Shown here in pieces: positions 1 to 7,000 of a DNA stretch of 14,097 nt. A model generated the notes under the pieces. That model had not been told where the DNA came from, made no database searches, and saw only the letters and a program-made list of their open reading frames with translations. Each line of letters starts with the position of its first letter. Within the stretch, counting starts at the first letter, position 1. This stretch comes from Candidatus Lindowiibacteriota bacterium. GTDB lineage: Bacteria > Lindowbacteria > 2-12-FULL-62-27. The position numbers were made by a program, and so were the translations under genes. The stretch covers positions 1-14,097 of the forward strand of contig JAHFCY010000068.1 in assembly GCA_023249255.1 (NCBI GenBank), given 5' to 3'.

Positions 1-384
1 TCCGGAGATGGCGCCCGAGGCGCCAACACACGGTACATGGCGGAGAGATTCGGGACTCGCAATCGAATGGATACAAGTCGCAAGCACACCGAATCCCAGA
101 TACGCGGGAAGATAAGCCACCCTTCCGAGGCGTTCTTCGACCGCGGGTCCATAGACCCAGAGAAAGAGCATATTACCGGCCAGATGAAGAAATCCTCCGT
201 GAAGAAAAATACTGGTCAGAAGATTCACGGGTTTGTGATCAAATGGAACAAATCCCCAGTCGAAATAGAAAAGCGGCCCGGCGATGGGAACAAATGCCAG
301 CACTGCGACATTGATCACGAGCAGCCCCATGGTCAAAAAAGGAAGTCCCGACGTTTCGACGTCACTCTTGTAGGGGAAGATCAC
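1..384 (-). CDS. Rhomboid-family intramembrane serine protease (partial, C-terminus beyond left edge)
   Basis: Reading the minus strand from a GTG at 384 gives 128 residues with the rhomboid signature. The N-terminus is short and cytoplasmic (MIFPYKSDVETS type), then comes a first membrane helix at about residues 15-33. The second helix holds H62-GGFL-H67 and N71 (HGxxxHLxxN). The catalytic GxSG serine, S123 in GASGAISG, lies at the window edge; the catalytic histidine and later helices lie beyond it. Rhomboids cut membrane proteins within or next to their transmembrane segments. The GTG start overlaps the TGA stop of the upstream gene (GTGA), so translation is probably coupled. An in-frame ATG at 432 is possible, but it adds a basic 16-residue stretch inside the upstream gene and fits the family start less well. 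The substrate is unknown. The family assignment is secure; the start is fairly secure. Confidence 0.9.
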   Translation of the reverse strand, partial: MIFPYKSDVETSGLPFLTMGLLVINVAVLAFVPIAGPLFYFDWGFVPFDHKPVNLLTSIFLHGGFLHLAGNMLFLWVYGPAVEERLGRVAYLPAYLGFGVLATCIHSIASPESLRHVPCVGASGAISG

Positions 385-1574
385 TCGGTTGCCCCAAGAG
401 ACTCGACTTTTTTTGCGGCGAGCCGCCGCCATCGAGTGTCGGCAACGGACGCCTCACTCTTGTAGACCCGATAATACATATCCCGCGCTTTATCGATTTT
501 TCCGTCCATTTCATAGCACACGGCCAGTCTGTATGTGGCTTCAATTTCGGAAAAACTCTCCGCCAGGAGACGCTGCATGTTTTCAGTGCTGCCACGGACG
601 GGCTTGGACATGACATCGATGAGGAGATCGATGGATGCGCCCGGCCGCTCATCCGGATCAACGAGCGTTTCAAAGCGCTCAATGGCTTTGGCGATATTTT
701 TCTCGTTCAGATACGCGTTGCATCCTTCAAAGAACATGAGGTCGCCCTGCCGCATGATGCGTTCAAGCTTGGCGTGGATATTCTCAAGCAGTCTGTTCAG
801 GAGATCATAGTCCTCGATATCCAGGGAAATCCTCATCTGGAACATGATGGCTTGCTCCCGGATCAAATTCGAAATCGAAGGATCGTCCGCCACTTTCTCC
901 GCAGACTCCAGGGCAAGCCGGAACCAGCGTCCGGCGCGCTCTGGTTGGTTATTGTCCGTCCAGGCATTGGCCACTGTCAGCGCGTCCTGCGCCTGTTTCC
1001 AGAGCCGATTTGCCTCGGCCGTATCGATTCCTTCGACGCGTTTCACACCGGCTTTGCCATGCGCCGGCATGAAGAAGACAGCGAGAAGGAGGATCACGAT
1101 CACGGCGTAAAACGGCTGATCATAAAAAATACCGAGCGATTTTTGGAGTCGATCCTGGACGTGATCGGAAGTTCTATCCCGAACACTCGCCGCACAGGAC
1201 TCGCAGAAGAAAACGCCGGATTTCAACAACAGGCATCGTGCACACAGAAGCTTGTTGCAGGCTGCGCAATGGCTGGTCGCGGCTTTTGTGGCATGCCGTT
1301 CGCAGGGGTAGAGAGGACCGTCCTGAGGCTTGATGCCGGTTGAGACGTCGGCCGTTTCGGCGACCCGGGCCTCCGGGCCTTTCAGAAACTCGGGTAGCGG
1401 AGTCCAGGTTTGCGCTCCTTCGTTCCAGACAAAATCCGTGTCAATCAGGCGGCCTTCGGAATGAAGTTGTTCGATCTCAGGCCGGGGATAGGGTCCGTAA
1501 ACTTCTTCAGCCCGTCCCACATAAAAACGCATCGTGTCTGGCGATGACACGGGGCCGGCATCGGAATTTTCCAT
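381..1574 (-). CDS. Membrane protein with GYF_2 domain, B-box-type zinc finger and TPR-like C-terminal region
   Basis: The 397-residue product has four parts. Residues 15-65 resemble a GYF_2/DUF4339 domain (FYVGRAEEVYGPYP, then a W-N-E-G...W-T-P-L pattern). Residues 91-127 form a B-box-like zinc finger with ligands C91, H94, C103, C106, C111, C114, C124 and C127. One transmembrane helix spans about 153-172. Residues 185-397 are helical and TPR-like, with a clear repeat near 345-375. With a single helix, the N-terminal adaptor and zinc domains probably sit on one side of the inner membrane and the helical region on the other. These parts suggest a protein-interaction scaffold rather than an enzyme; this is inference. 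It lies 9 bp after the HEAT lipoprotein gene and overlaps the rhomboid gene by 4 bp, so the three are probably co-transcribed. An internal ATG (residue 15) just before the GYF-like domain is a possible alternative start. Confidence 0.82.
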   Translation of the reverse strand: MENSDAGPVSSPDTMRFYVGRAEEVYGPYPRPEIEQLHSEGRLIDTDFVWNEGAQTWTPLPEFLKGPEARVAETADVSTGIKPQDGPLYPCERHATKAATSHCAACNKLLCARCLLLKSGVFFCESCAASVRDRTSDHVQDRLQKSLGIFYDQPFYAVIVILLLAVFFMPAHGKAGVKRVEGIDTAEANRLWKQAQDALTVANAWTDNNQPERAGRWFRLALESAEKVADDPSISNLIREQAIMFQMRISLDIEDYDLLNRLLENIHAKLERIMRQGDLMFFEGCNAYLNEKNIAKAIERFETLVDPDERPGASIDLLIDVMSKPVRGSTENMQRLLAESFSEIEATYRLAVCYEMDGKIDKARDMYYRVYKSEASVADTRWRRLAAKKVESLGATE

Positions 1575-1583
1575 GGGGTGCGA

Positions 1584-2414
1584 TCAAAAGTTGCGGCGAA
1601 TGACTCTCACATCTTCGGCGACGAATCCATCCGATTTGCAATAGCGCCCGAGATTTGTAGGTTCATATAGTTCCGCGTATGCCTTGGCTGCGCAGTACCG
1701 GGCGGCTTCCTCAGATGCGGATCCACGCAACCGATCAAGTGTCGGCGACGCAGGATTGTCGTGCGCGGATCCATAATTAGCGACCAGGCCGTCCGCAGCG
1801 CCGCATCTGGCCGTGCTGGGGACGCTCTCGTCATCGACAACTTTCAACAGCAGGTTCTGGGCCTCCGGGTGTTTGAGGCATCCGATTGCCCGTGCGGCTC
1901 CGGCGCGGACTATATCCGGCGCACGATCATTCAGTAGAACAGCTTTGAGGCTGTCAAAAACGGCAGAGTCGCCGATCTGCCCCAACGTCCAGGCGGCATA
2001 CGCGCGGATGTCTTCTTTGTGGCCGTGTGACATCAGTTCATTCAATTCCGGGATCCCGCGCTGTCCGAAATAGGCGAACCCGACGACCATGGCGCGTCTG
2101 ACGTCCTTGTTCGTGTCGTTTTCCATGTTCAAAAGATGGGGGATTGTATTTTCATCCTTCAGGCGGGCGAGACATTCGATTGCGGCTATCCGTATTTCGG
2201 GGAAGTCGTCCTTCAAGACTTCCGCAATATCCTCTATGATGCGGTTGCCGCCTCCGTCTCCCACGATCGCGTCGATGGCTCTTTGACGTTTGTGAGCGTC
2301 CGGGCTTCGCAAGTCCTGAACGCGCTTCTTAAGGAAGAAGCCACCGCAGGCACTGACTGTAACGACTATGGCACAACTCATCAGGACCAAAAAGAAGAGT
2401 CGTCTTCGTCTCAT
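1584..2414 (-). CDS. HEAT-repeat lipoprotein
   Basis: From the ATG at 2414 the product has 276 residues. It opens with a lipoprotein signal: MRRRR, a hydrophobic core, then the lipobox V20-S21-A22-C23. At least five HEAT/PBS-lyase-like helical repeats follow at roughly 40-215, for example IRIAAIECLARL, VRRAMVVGFAYFG, IRAYAAWTLGQIGD and VRAGAARAIGCL. HEAT repeats form a curved protein-binding solenoid; anchored by lipid it would act at the periplasmic face of a membrane. No catalytic motif is visible. The frame is open upstream to an ATG at 2516, but that would put 34 unrelated residues before a perfect lipoprotein signal, so the internal start was chosen; the ATG at 2432 is another option. 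No strong ribosome site marks either. It is the first gene of the minus-strand operon with the GYF/B-box protein and the rhomboid. Confidence 0.82.
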   Translation of the reverse strand: MRRRRLFFLVLMSCAIVVTVSACGGFFLKKRVQDLRSPDAHKRQRAIDAIVGDGGGNRIIEDIAEVLKDDFPEIRIAAIECLARLKDENTIPHLLNMENDTNKDVRRAMVVGFAYFGQRGIPELNELMSHGHKEDIRAYAAWTLGQIGDSAVFDSLKAVLLNDRAPDIVRAGAARAIGCLKHPEAQNLLLKVVDDESVPSTARCGAADGLVANYGSAHDNPASPTLDRLRGSASEEAARYCAAKAYAELYEPTNLGRYCKSDGFVAEDVRVIRRNF

Positions 2415-2593
2415 CGGCCCATATAAAAACATACACTGTGGTGGAAGGATAGGGCTTGTGCGGCCATCAAGATGAGCCATCGGTGTAGCACGATGTACTT
2501 GGGTCAGAGGGGTCATCTATGAAACGCGCCCCCATCGCCCAACACCAAACAACTCAACAATTCAACGCCTGACCCCCTCCACTACCCACCCAT
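2415..2593. other. Intergenic region with strand-biased, repeat-like sequence
   Basis: This stretch separates the end of the DUF1905 gene from the HEAT lipoprotein gene, both on the minus strand. From about 2535 to 2590 the plus strand is almost free of G, and contains short echoes of aactcaac/aattcaac. GGGGTCA at 2509-2515 and TGACCCC at 2570-2576 form a 7-bp inverted repeat 54 bp apart. The same heptamer recurs at other non-coding or inserted places in the window. No convincing promoter or gene is visible. Confidence 0.4.
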
Positions 2594-3148
2594 CTAAATC
2601 GCCGCTTTTGGAGCGCTCAAGCTTTTGCTATAGAACCCAGACTGATCGAAGCAACAAACGCGTCGCTTCCCGGCGGTGAGCATCGCGCAGGCATTGCCGA
2701 TCCGACGCACGCGAGTCTCTAATTGCTTGGCGGAAGTGATCCAGTGGATCCAATCTCTGCGCGCGATGGGCGTGATGTCCGACCAAAACGCCCGCGCCTT
2801 CGGGGTGGCCGCGAGAGCCTTCCGCAGATCTGCCGGCACCCTGGGTTCCGGTTCCTCTCCCGCTGGCTCGATCTCCAGCGTGACGACGTCGCCTGCGTCT
2901 GCGCCCGCGGCTTCGCGCATCTTCCGGTCCACTTTGAGCCAGTGGCCTCTTTGGCCGTCCGGCTCGAGCGTGGCTCGAAAGGGGAAGCCATTGATGGTGC
3001 CTTCGACCGTCGTCATGCTCCGCGAGGGGAGTTTCGCACTGGCGTTCTTTGGCAGGGTAAGAAATGTCCAAGAGCCGGCCTTCGCGTTCGCCGCCGGCCG
3101 GAAAAGTTTCGCTCTGAAATGGATCTTAGAAGCGCTTTTGGTCATCAT
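2594..3148 (-). CDS. DUF1905 / YdeI (OmpD-associated) family protein
   Basis: The 184-residue product matches the two-part layout of this family. Residues 10-95 look like DUF1905: a FRAKLFRP start, W27-TFLTLP, then VEGTINGFPFRATLEPDG and GDVVTLEIEP. Residues 100-172 look like the YdeI C-terminal part: VPADLRKAL, W133-IHWITSAKQLETRVRRI, then the GKRRVCCFD ending. The length is normal for the family and nothing is missing. The biochemical role is not established; relatives are annotated as YdeI or OmpD-associated and some are linked to resistance to cationic peptides. Two adjacent ATG codons (3148 and 3145) could serve as the start, with no obvious ribosome site before either. It appears to be a single-gene unit, divergent from the Ppx/GppA gene across 270 bp. 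Confidence 0.78.
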   Translation of the reverse strand: MMTKSASKIHFRAKLFRPAANAKAGSWTFLTLPKNASAKLPSRSMTTVEGTINGFPFRATLEPDGQRGHWLKVDRKMREAAGADAGDVVTLEIEPAGEEPEPRVPADLRKALAATPKARAFWSDITPIARRDWIHWITSAKQLETRVRRIGNACAMLTAGKRRVCCFDQSGFYSKSLSAPKAAI

Positions 3149-3418
3149 GAATATGATGCCTGCCTTCCTCGTGCGTTTTCATGTTTTTCCAGCGGTTCTC
3201 CTGCGGAAAAATCCAGGGCCAGCGCCATTCAGTCGGAGCATTCGGGTACTTGCGGGGAACGACGGACGAAAGATTCGGCATTTATGCATTACCCCACTTC
3301 AACCCAACATTATTATTTTACCGGAGGACAATCAAGATACTCGGAGACGCATGACGGTCCCTTGACCCCTGCGTGACCGCCTTGCCCCTCTCCGTCCGCA
3401 AAGTTACCCTGCCCGACC

Positions 3419-4447
3419 ATGACAAAAATCTTTCCACCCCGTCTCGCCGCGATTGATCTCGGGACCAATACATTTCGCCTCGTCACGCGCGGGCTTCAGC
3501 GCGTCGAGTATCCCCGCATCGGTCTTGGCGTGGATCGCACCGGTCGTATCGCCCCCGCGTCCGTCCATCGCGGCCTTGCCGCGCTCGCGTCATTTGCGCG
3601 CATTGTTCGCACGCGCCGCCTGAAAATCATCGGCGTCGTCGGCACGAGCGCGTTGCGGGACGCGTCGAACGGCCCGGCATTTTGTGAATCCGTCCGGCAA
3701 CGATTTGGCTGGCGGGTTGAGATCATTCCGGGCGAAGAGGAAGCGGAGTTGACGTTTTCAGGCGCCACCGCTTCGCTTGATCTTCCGCGCGACGGGTTGA
3801 TCCTCGTCTCGGATGTCGGCGGGGGGTCGACGGAACTCATCTGGGGTGCGCCCGTCACGAGATCGGAAGGAGTGGGGAAGCCAAAGTGTCAAAGTGTCAG
3901 AATGACCCCTTTTGCTTTTCCTTTCACTTTTGGCCACGATGGTGTCGCCGCCCCGGTGTTTCACATGCTCGGTCGTGTCTCCCTCAAACTCGGATCGGTT
4001 CGCATGACCGAACGATTCGGCACGCAGGGCCGCGTTCCTGCGACGCTTCTTCGACATCTTCGTTCGGGTGTCTCCCGCATCCTCGACTCCGCCCGTCTTC
4101 CCTGGGCGCGCATCCATACGGTCATCGGCGTTGGCGGCACGGCCACGACGCTGGCGGCCATCCTCCATGGGGTCGATCCGTACGACGAAAAGAAAGTCCA
4201 CGGTGCGTCCGTCCCGTTTGAGTCGCTCGAAAAAATGCGTGATGTCCTTGCGGTCATGACGCCCCGCGAGCGGATGAATCTGCCGGGCGTCCCGCGCGGC
4301 CGGGCTGACATCGTCGTCGCCGGCACGGCCATCCAGACCGAGATCGTTTCGCGCGCGCGCGCTGGCCGCATGATCGCCTCCGACGCCGGCATTTTGACAG
4401 GACTCATCCTCCGCGCCGCACTTGCGCGCCGCGCTCAAAAAGTGTAG
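3419..4447 (+). CDS. Ppx/GppA-family exopolyphosphatase / pppGpp phosphohydrolase with an in-frame insertion
   Basis: The 342-residue product is an ASKHA-fold phosphatase of the short Ppx/GppA type without an HD domain. The first phosphate-binding loop is IDLGTNTFRL (12-21). The GEEEAEL segment (105-111) holds the likely catalytic glutamate. The second loop is SDVGGGSTEL (131-140). The adenosine-type motif is GVGGTATTLA (237-246). The enzyme would hydrolyse polyphosphate or pppGpp, so a role in phosphate storage or the stringent response is expected; which substrate cannot be told. Residues about 146-185, between the GGGSTEL loop and the conserved GSVRMTERF segment, are roughly 30 residues longer than usual for the family. 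The DNA there carries a tandem repeat and a palindrome (separate entry). The next gene starts 11 bp downstream, so an operon with the aminotransferase is likely. No good ribosome site is visible before the ATG. Confidence 0.88.
   Translation: MTKIFPPRLAAIDLGTNTFRLVTRGLQRVEYPRIGLGVDRTGRIAPASVHRGLAALASFARIVRTRRLKIIGVVGTSALRDASNGPAFCESVRQRFGWRVEIIPGEEEAELTFSGATASLDLPRDGLILVSDVGGGSTELIWGAPVTRSEGVGKPKCQSVRMTPFAFPFTFGHDGVAAPVFHMLGRVSLKLGSVRMTERFGTQGRVPATLLRHLRSGVSRILDSARLPWARIHTVIGVGGTATTLAAILHGVDPYDEKKVHGASVPFESLEKMRDVLAVMTPRERMNLPGVPRGRADIVVAGTAIQTEIVSRARAGRMIASDAGILTGLILRAALARRAQKV
3880..3934. repeat. Small palindromic element with tandem octamer inside the Ppx/GppA gene
   Basis: AAAGTGTC occurs twice in tandem (3883-3890, 3891-3898). 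GCCAAAGTG (3880-3888) is mirrored by CACTTTTGGC (3925-3934), one extra base apart from a perfect inverted repeat, and the inner AAAG/CTTT pair extends the similarity. The stretch between holds TGACCCC (3903-3909), a heptamer seen elsewhere in the window only in non-coding places. It coincides with the extra residues between two conserved motifs of the host protein. This fits insertion of a small repeat that kept the frame; it has not been shown to be mobile. Confidence 0.5.
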
Positions 4448-4458
4448 CGTCTCGCACG

Positions 4459-5763
4459 ATGTCGAAGAAAAAGTTTGAAATCCAGTGGGCGCGGCGGATG
4501 GACCGCCTGCCGCCGTACATCTTCGCGACCATTAACGAGAAACGCCACGCGATGCGCCAGGCCGGCCGCGACGTCATCGATCTGGCGATGGGCAATCCCG
4601 ACCGCCCGACGCCGCCGCACATCGTCAAAAAAATGATGGATGCCGTCACCGATGGCCGAAACCATCGGTACTCGGTGTCCAAGGGCATCTACAACCTCCG
4701 CCGGGACGTCGCGCTCTATTACAAAAATCGATATGGCGTCGCGCTCGACCCGAATTCCGAAGTCATCGCCTGCATCGGATCCAAGGAAGGCATCTCGCAC
4801 ATGGCTCTCGCGATGTTGGGGCCCGGCGAAACCGCGCTTGTGCCGACGCCCTTTTTCCCCATCCACGTCTACACCGCCATCATCGCCGGCGCCAACGTCA
4901 TCACCGTGCCGATGGGCAATCCGGTCGAGATACCGGAAGGATCATCCCGCGTCAGCCAGTTCGACGTCGAGGGATTTCTGTCGCGTCTGGCACTGTCCAT
5001 GAAACAGCTCCATCCGACGCCGAAAATGCTCTACCTCAATTTTCCGCACAACCCGACCGCCTACGTCGTCGAACTCGATTTTTTCAAAGAGGTCGTGGCG
5101 CTGGCGCGGAAAAACAACATCTGCATCATCCAGGATTTCGCCTACAAGGACATCGCTTTTGACGGATACAAAAGCCCGAGCATTCTGCAGGTTCCCGGCG
5201 CGAAGGACTTGGCGGTTGAATTTTTTACGCTTTCGAAAAGTTACAACATGGCCGGCTGGCGCATGGGTTTTTGCGTCGGCAACCCCAAAATGTGCGGAGC
5301 GCTGGCCAAAATCAAGGGCTATTACGACTACGGTCATTTTCAGGCGATCCAGATCGCCGCGATCGTGGCCCTCCGCTCGCCCCAGGAGATCGTCACCCAG
5401 ATCGCCGGCATCTACGAAAAACGCCGCGACATTCTGATCGACGGACTCAATCGCATCGGCTGGCCTTGCATGGCGCCAAAGGCATCGATGTTCGCCTGGG
5501 TCCCTCTTCCCAAAAAATACCGCCGCATGGGATCCATGAAATTTTCGCTCCTGCTTCTCGAAAAGGCCGAGGTCGCGGTTTCCCCTGGCGTTGGATTCGG
5601 CGAAGACGGCGAGGGATTTTTACGCATCGCCCTGGTCGAAAACGAACAGCGTATCCGGCAGGCCATCCGACAGATGGACCATGTCCTCAAACTTCGTCCG
5701 GCCTCGGAGTCGGCGGAGCAGTCCGCCAAATCAGCCGGCAAAGCTGCCGTCCGCGCCCGATGA
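4459..5763 (+). CDS. alaC: AlaC-type alanine/glutamate-pyruvate aminotransferase (class I PLP enzyme)
   Basis: The 434-residue product closely follows the AlaC line of fold-type I aminotransferases along its whole length. It has RMDRLPPY near the start, DLAMGNPDRPTPPHIV (41-56), YSVSKGI (71-77), IGSKEGISH (106-114), NFPHNPTA with N198, D226 and Y229 that hold the cofactor, the PLP lysine K260 in TLSKSYNMAGWR, and the VSPGVGFGEDGEGFLRIALVEN block near the C-terminus. The enzyme interconverts pyruvate and alanine using glutamate, in the cytoplasm; related proteins act as LL-diaminopimelate aminotransferases, so a different amino acid cannot be fully excluded. The last 25 or so residues are an Ala/Ser-rich tail beyond the family core. 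It begins 11 bp after the Ppx/GppA gene and its stop overlaps the next start (ATGA). Confidence 0.92.
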   Translation: MSKKKFEIQWARRMDRLPPYIFATINEKRHAMRQAGRDVIDLAMGNPDRPTPPHIVKKMMDAVTDGRNHRYSVSKGIYNLRRDVALYYKNRYGVALDPNSEVIACIGSKEGISHMALAMLGPGETALVPTPFFPIHVYTAIIAGANVITVPMGNPVEIPEGSSRVSQFDVEGFLSRLALSMKQLHPTPKMLYLNFPHNPTAYVVELDFFKEVVALARKNNICIIQDFAYKDIAFDGYKSPSILQVPGAKDLAVEFFTLSKSYNMAGWRMGFCVGNPKMCGALAKIKGYYDYGHFQAIQIAAIVALRSPQEIVTQIAGIYEKRRDILIDGLNRIGWPCMAPKASMFAWVPLPKKYRRMGSMKFSLLLLEKAEVAVSPGVGFGEDGEGFLRIALVENEQRIRQAIRQMDHVLKLRPASESAEQSAKSAGKAAVRAR

Positions 5764-6512
5764 AACCCGTCCCGCCACATTTGCAGAAATCCCTGGACGA
5801 CGATTCGCTTGGATGGTCGGCTCAAATCCTCAAAAACACATTCGGCAGGCACGAGTTTCGGCGAACGATCATTCTCATTCCGGAATTGCCTTATCCCTTG
5901 CCTCGTCAACGGCGGGGTCGGTGGGCGTCGTACGATGTTTACCCGCTGTCTGCCGGCGCGTTGGGCGCCACTGTCATCCGATCCGGCCGCGGATCCGAAC
6001 ATATCATCGGATGTCTCACCTCCATCAAAAACGCCCTTAAAGATACTCTCTGGAACCACCGATATGTCTTTTTTGGAGAAGGCATGGCGCTTTCGGACGA
6101 CCCCAAACCCGTGGCCTCAATTACCCCGGCCTCGTACTGGCTGGCCGATCCACTCGAATTTATACACGATCGCCTCTCCATATTATATAGACAGACCTAC
6201 ATGGGGGATACACCCGAGCGGCTTGGGGGGACGCTTCTGACTGCGCCGGCTGTGGACAATTGGCATGCTCGGACAGATTTTCCAAAAATAGAGGCGGAAC
6301 TTCTGATTGACAACTCGGCGTTCTGGTTCACGGCGTTCATGAATGCAAATGGCATCCGTGAGTATTCAGTCCAGATTGTCCCCGTTCACCCGGTTCAAGT
6401 ATCACCAGAGGCGGCTCAATCGAACGCTTTAAGATTGGCTCGTGTCCTTAAGAACGAGTTAGAGAGAGTTCGAGTTGGCGTGGGGGCCGAATTGGCGCCA
6501 TCAAAAAATTAA
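5760..6512 (+). CDS. Unrecognised 250-residue protein coupled to alaC
   Basis: The ATG at 5760 shares bases with the TGA stop of alaC (ATGA), and the frame is open to TAA at 6510-6512. The frame also runs back into alaC, but that upstream part is only a shadow. The product is soluble, with no signal peptide, membrane helix or cysteine cluster. Visible features are an IILIPELPYPLP segment near residue 40, a Gly/Ser-rich GRGSEHIIGCLTSIK stretch near 75-90, and an ordered C-terminal half containing LLIDNSAFWFTAFMNANG and YSVQIVPVHPVQVSPE. I do not recognise the family. Base use shifts toward A+T compared with alaC, especially around 6160-6200. Position suggests co-expression with the aminotransferase. 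It is likely a real gene; function unknown. Confidence 0.68.
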   Translation: MKPVPPHLQKSLDDDSLGWSAQILKNTFGRHEFRRTIILIPELPYPLPRQRRGRWASYDVYPLSAGALGATVIRSGRGSEHIIGCLTSIKNALKDTLWNHRYVFFGEGMALSDDPKPVASITPASYWLADPLEFIHDRLSILYRQTYMGDTPERLGGTLLTAPAVDNWHARTDFPKIEAELLIDNSAFWFTAFMNANGIREYSVQIVPVHPVQVSPEAAQSNALRLARVLKNELERVRVGVGAELAPSKN

Positions 6513-6553
6513 AAATGTTGGAAAAATACACAGAAACAAGGCATTTTTAGCCA

Positions 6554-7000
6554 ATGGCGGACGAGCAGACCGGTCCCAAGAGCATCAGTGACGTTGCTCA
6601 GGAGACCCAGATACCCGAAACGACACTTCGATACTACGATAAAGAGTTTGAAGAATATCTCGACATCAAACGGGATTCAGCAAATCGCCGACTATTTGAT
6701 GAACGGGCGGTCAAGCAACTTTTGTACATCCGACGGCTCCTTCAGAAGGACGGGATGTCGCTCAAGCAGGTCAAGGATCGGTTGGCGGTTGAACGGGAGT
6801 TGACGGCTTCTGGCGCCCGGCCGGTTGACGATGCGGCGATCAGTGCGATCCATGACCGGCTGGCGCGGATCGAACGCCAGCAGGAGTTGTTAGTCAAGGC
6901 CGTTGAGTCGACGTTAACCGAGGTCCGCAACTCCAAACGCCTTCTCGACCTGAATCTCACCCGTCTGTCCCTCCTTTTCGGCTCCGCAGACAAGAAGTAG
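6554..7000 (+). CDS. MerR-type DNA-binding regulator with C-terminal coiled coil
   Basis: The 148-residue product starts with a MerR-like winged helix: SISDVAQETQIPETTLRYYDK (10-30) as helix-turn-helix and first wing, NRRLFDERAVKQLLYIRRL (45-63), then GMSLKQVKDRL (67-77). Residues 92-140 are strongly helical and charged (AIHDRLARIERQQELL and following), which suggests a dimer coiled coil. There is no cysteine, so a thiol-based metal or redox sensor of the classical MerR/SoxR kind is unlikely. The signal is unknown. It lies 41 bp after the unrecognised gene and may be in the same operon or have its own promoter; neither a clear promoter nor a ribosome site is visible. MerR proteins usually act near their own gene, so the gene-poor DNA just downstream is worth noting. 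Confidence 0.83.
   Translation: MADEQTGPKSISDVAQETQIPETTLRYYDKEFEEYLDIKRDSANRRLFDERAVKQLLYIRRLLQKDGMSLKQVKDRLAVERELTASGARPVDDAAISAIHDRLARIERQQELLVKAVESTLTEVRNSKRLLDLNLTRLSLLFGSADKK

Noticed and set aside
2575-2595. Possible G-quadruplex on the minus strand
   Set aside because: Only three runs of three or more G are present, so a regular three-layer quadruplex does not form from this strand alone.
3311-3365. TATTAT as a -10 box, a GGAGG at about 3322, and a four-codon frame (ATG at 3351) before the phosphatase gene
   Set aside because: The matching -35 is poor, the GGAGG has no start codon at proper spacing, and a four-codon frame cannot be supported as a gene.
2676-3376. Two long plus-strand frames opposite the DUF1905 gene
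   Set aside because: They lie antisense to a recognisable family member and translate to Arg/Pro-rich sequence without domains.
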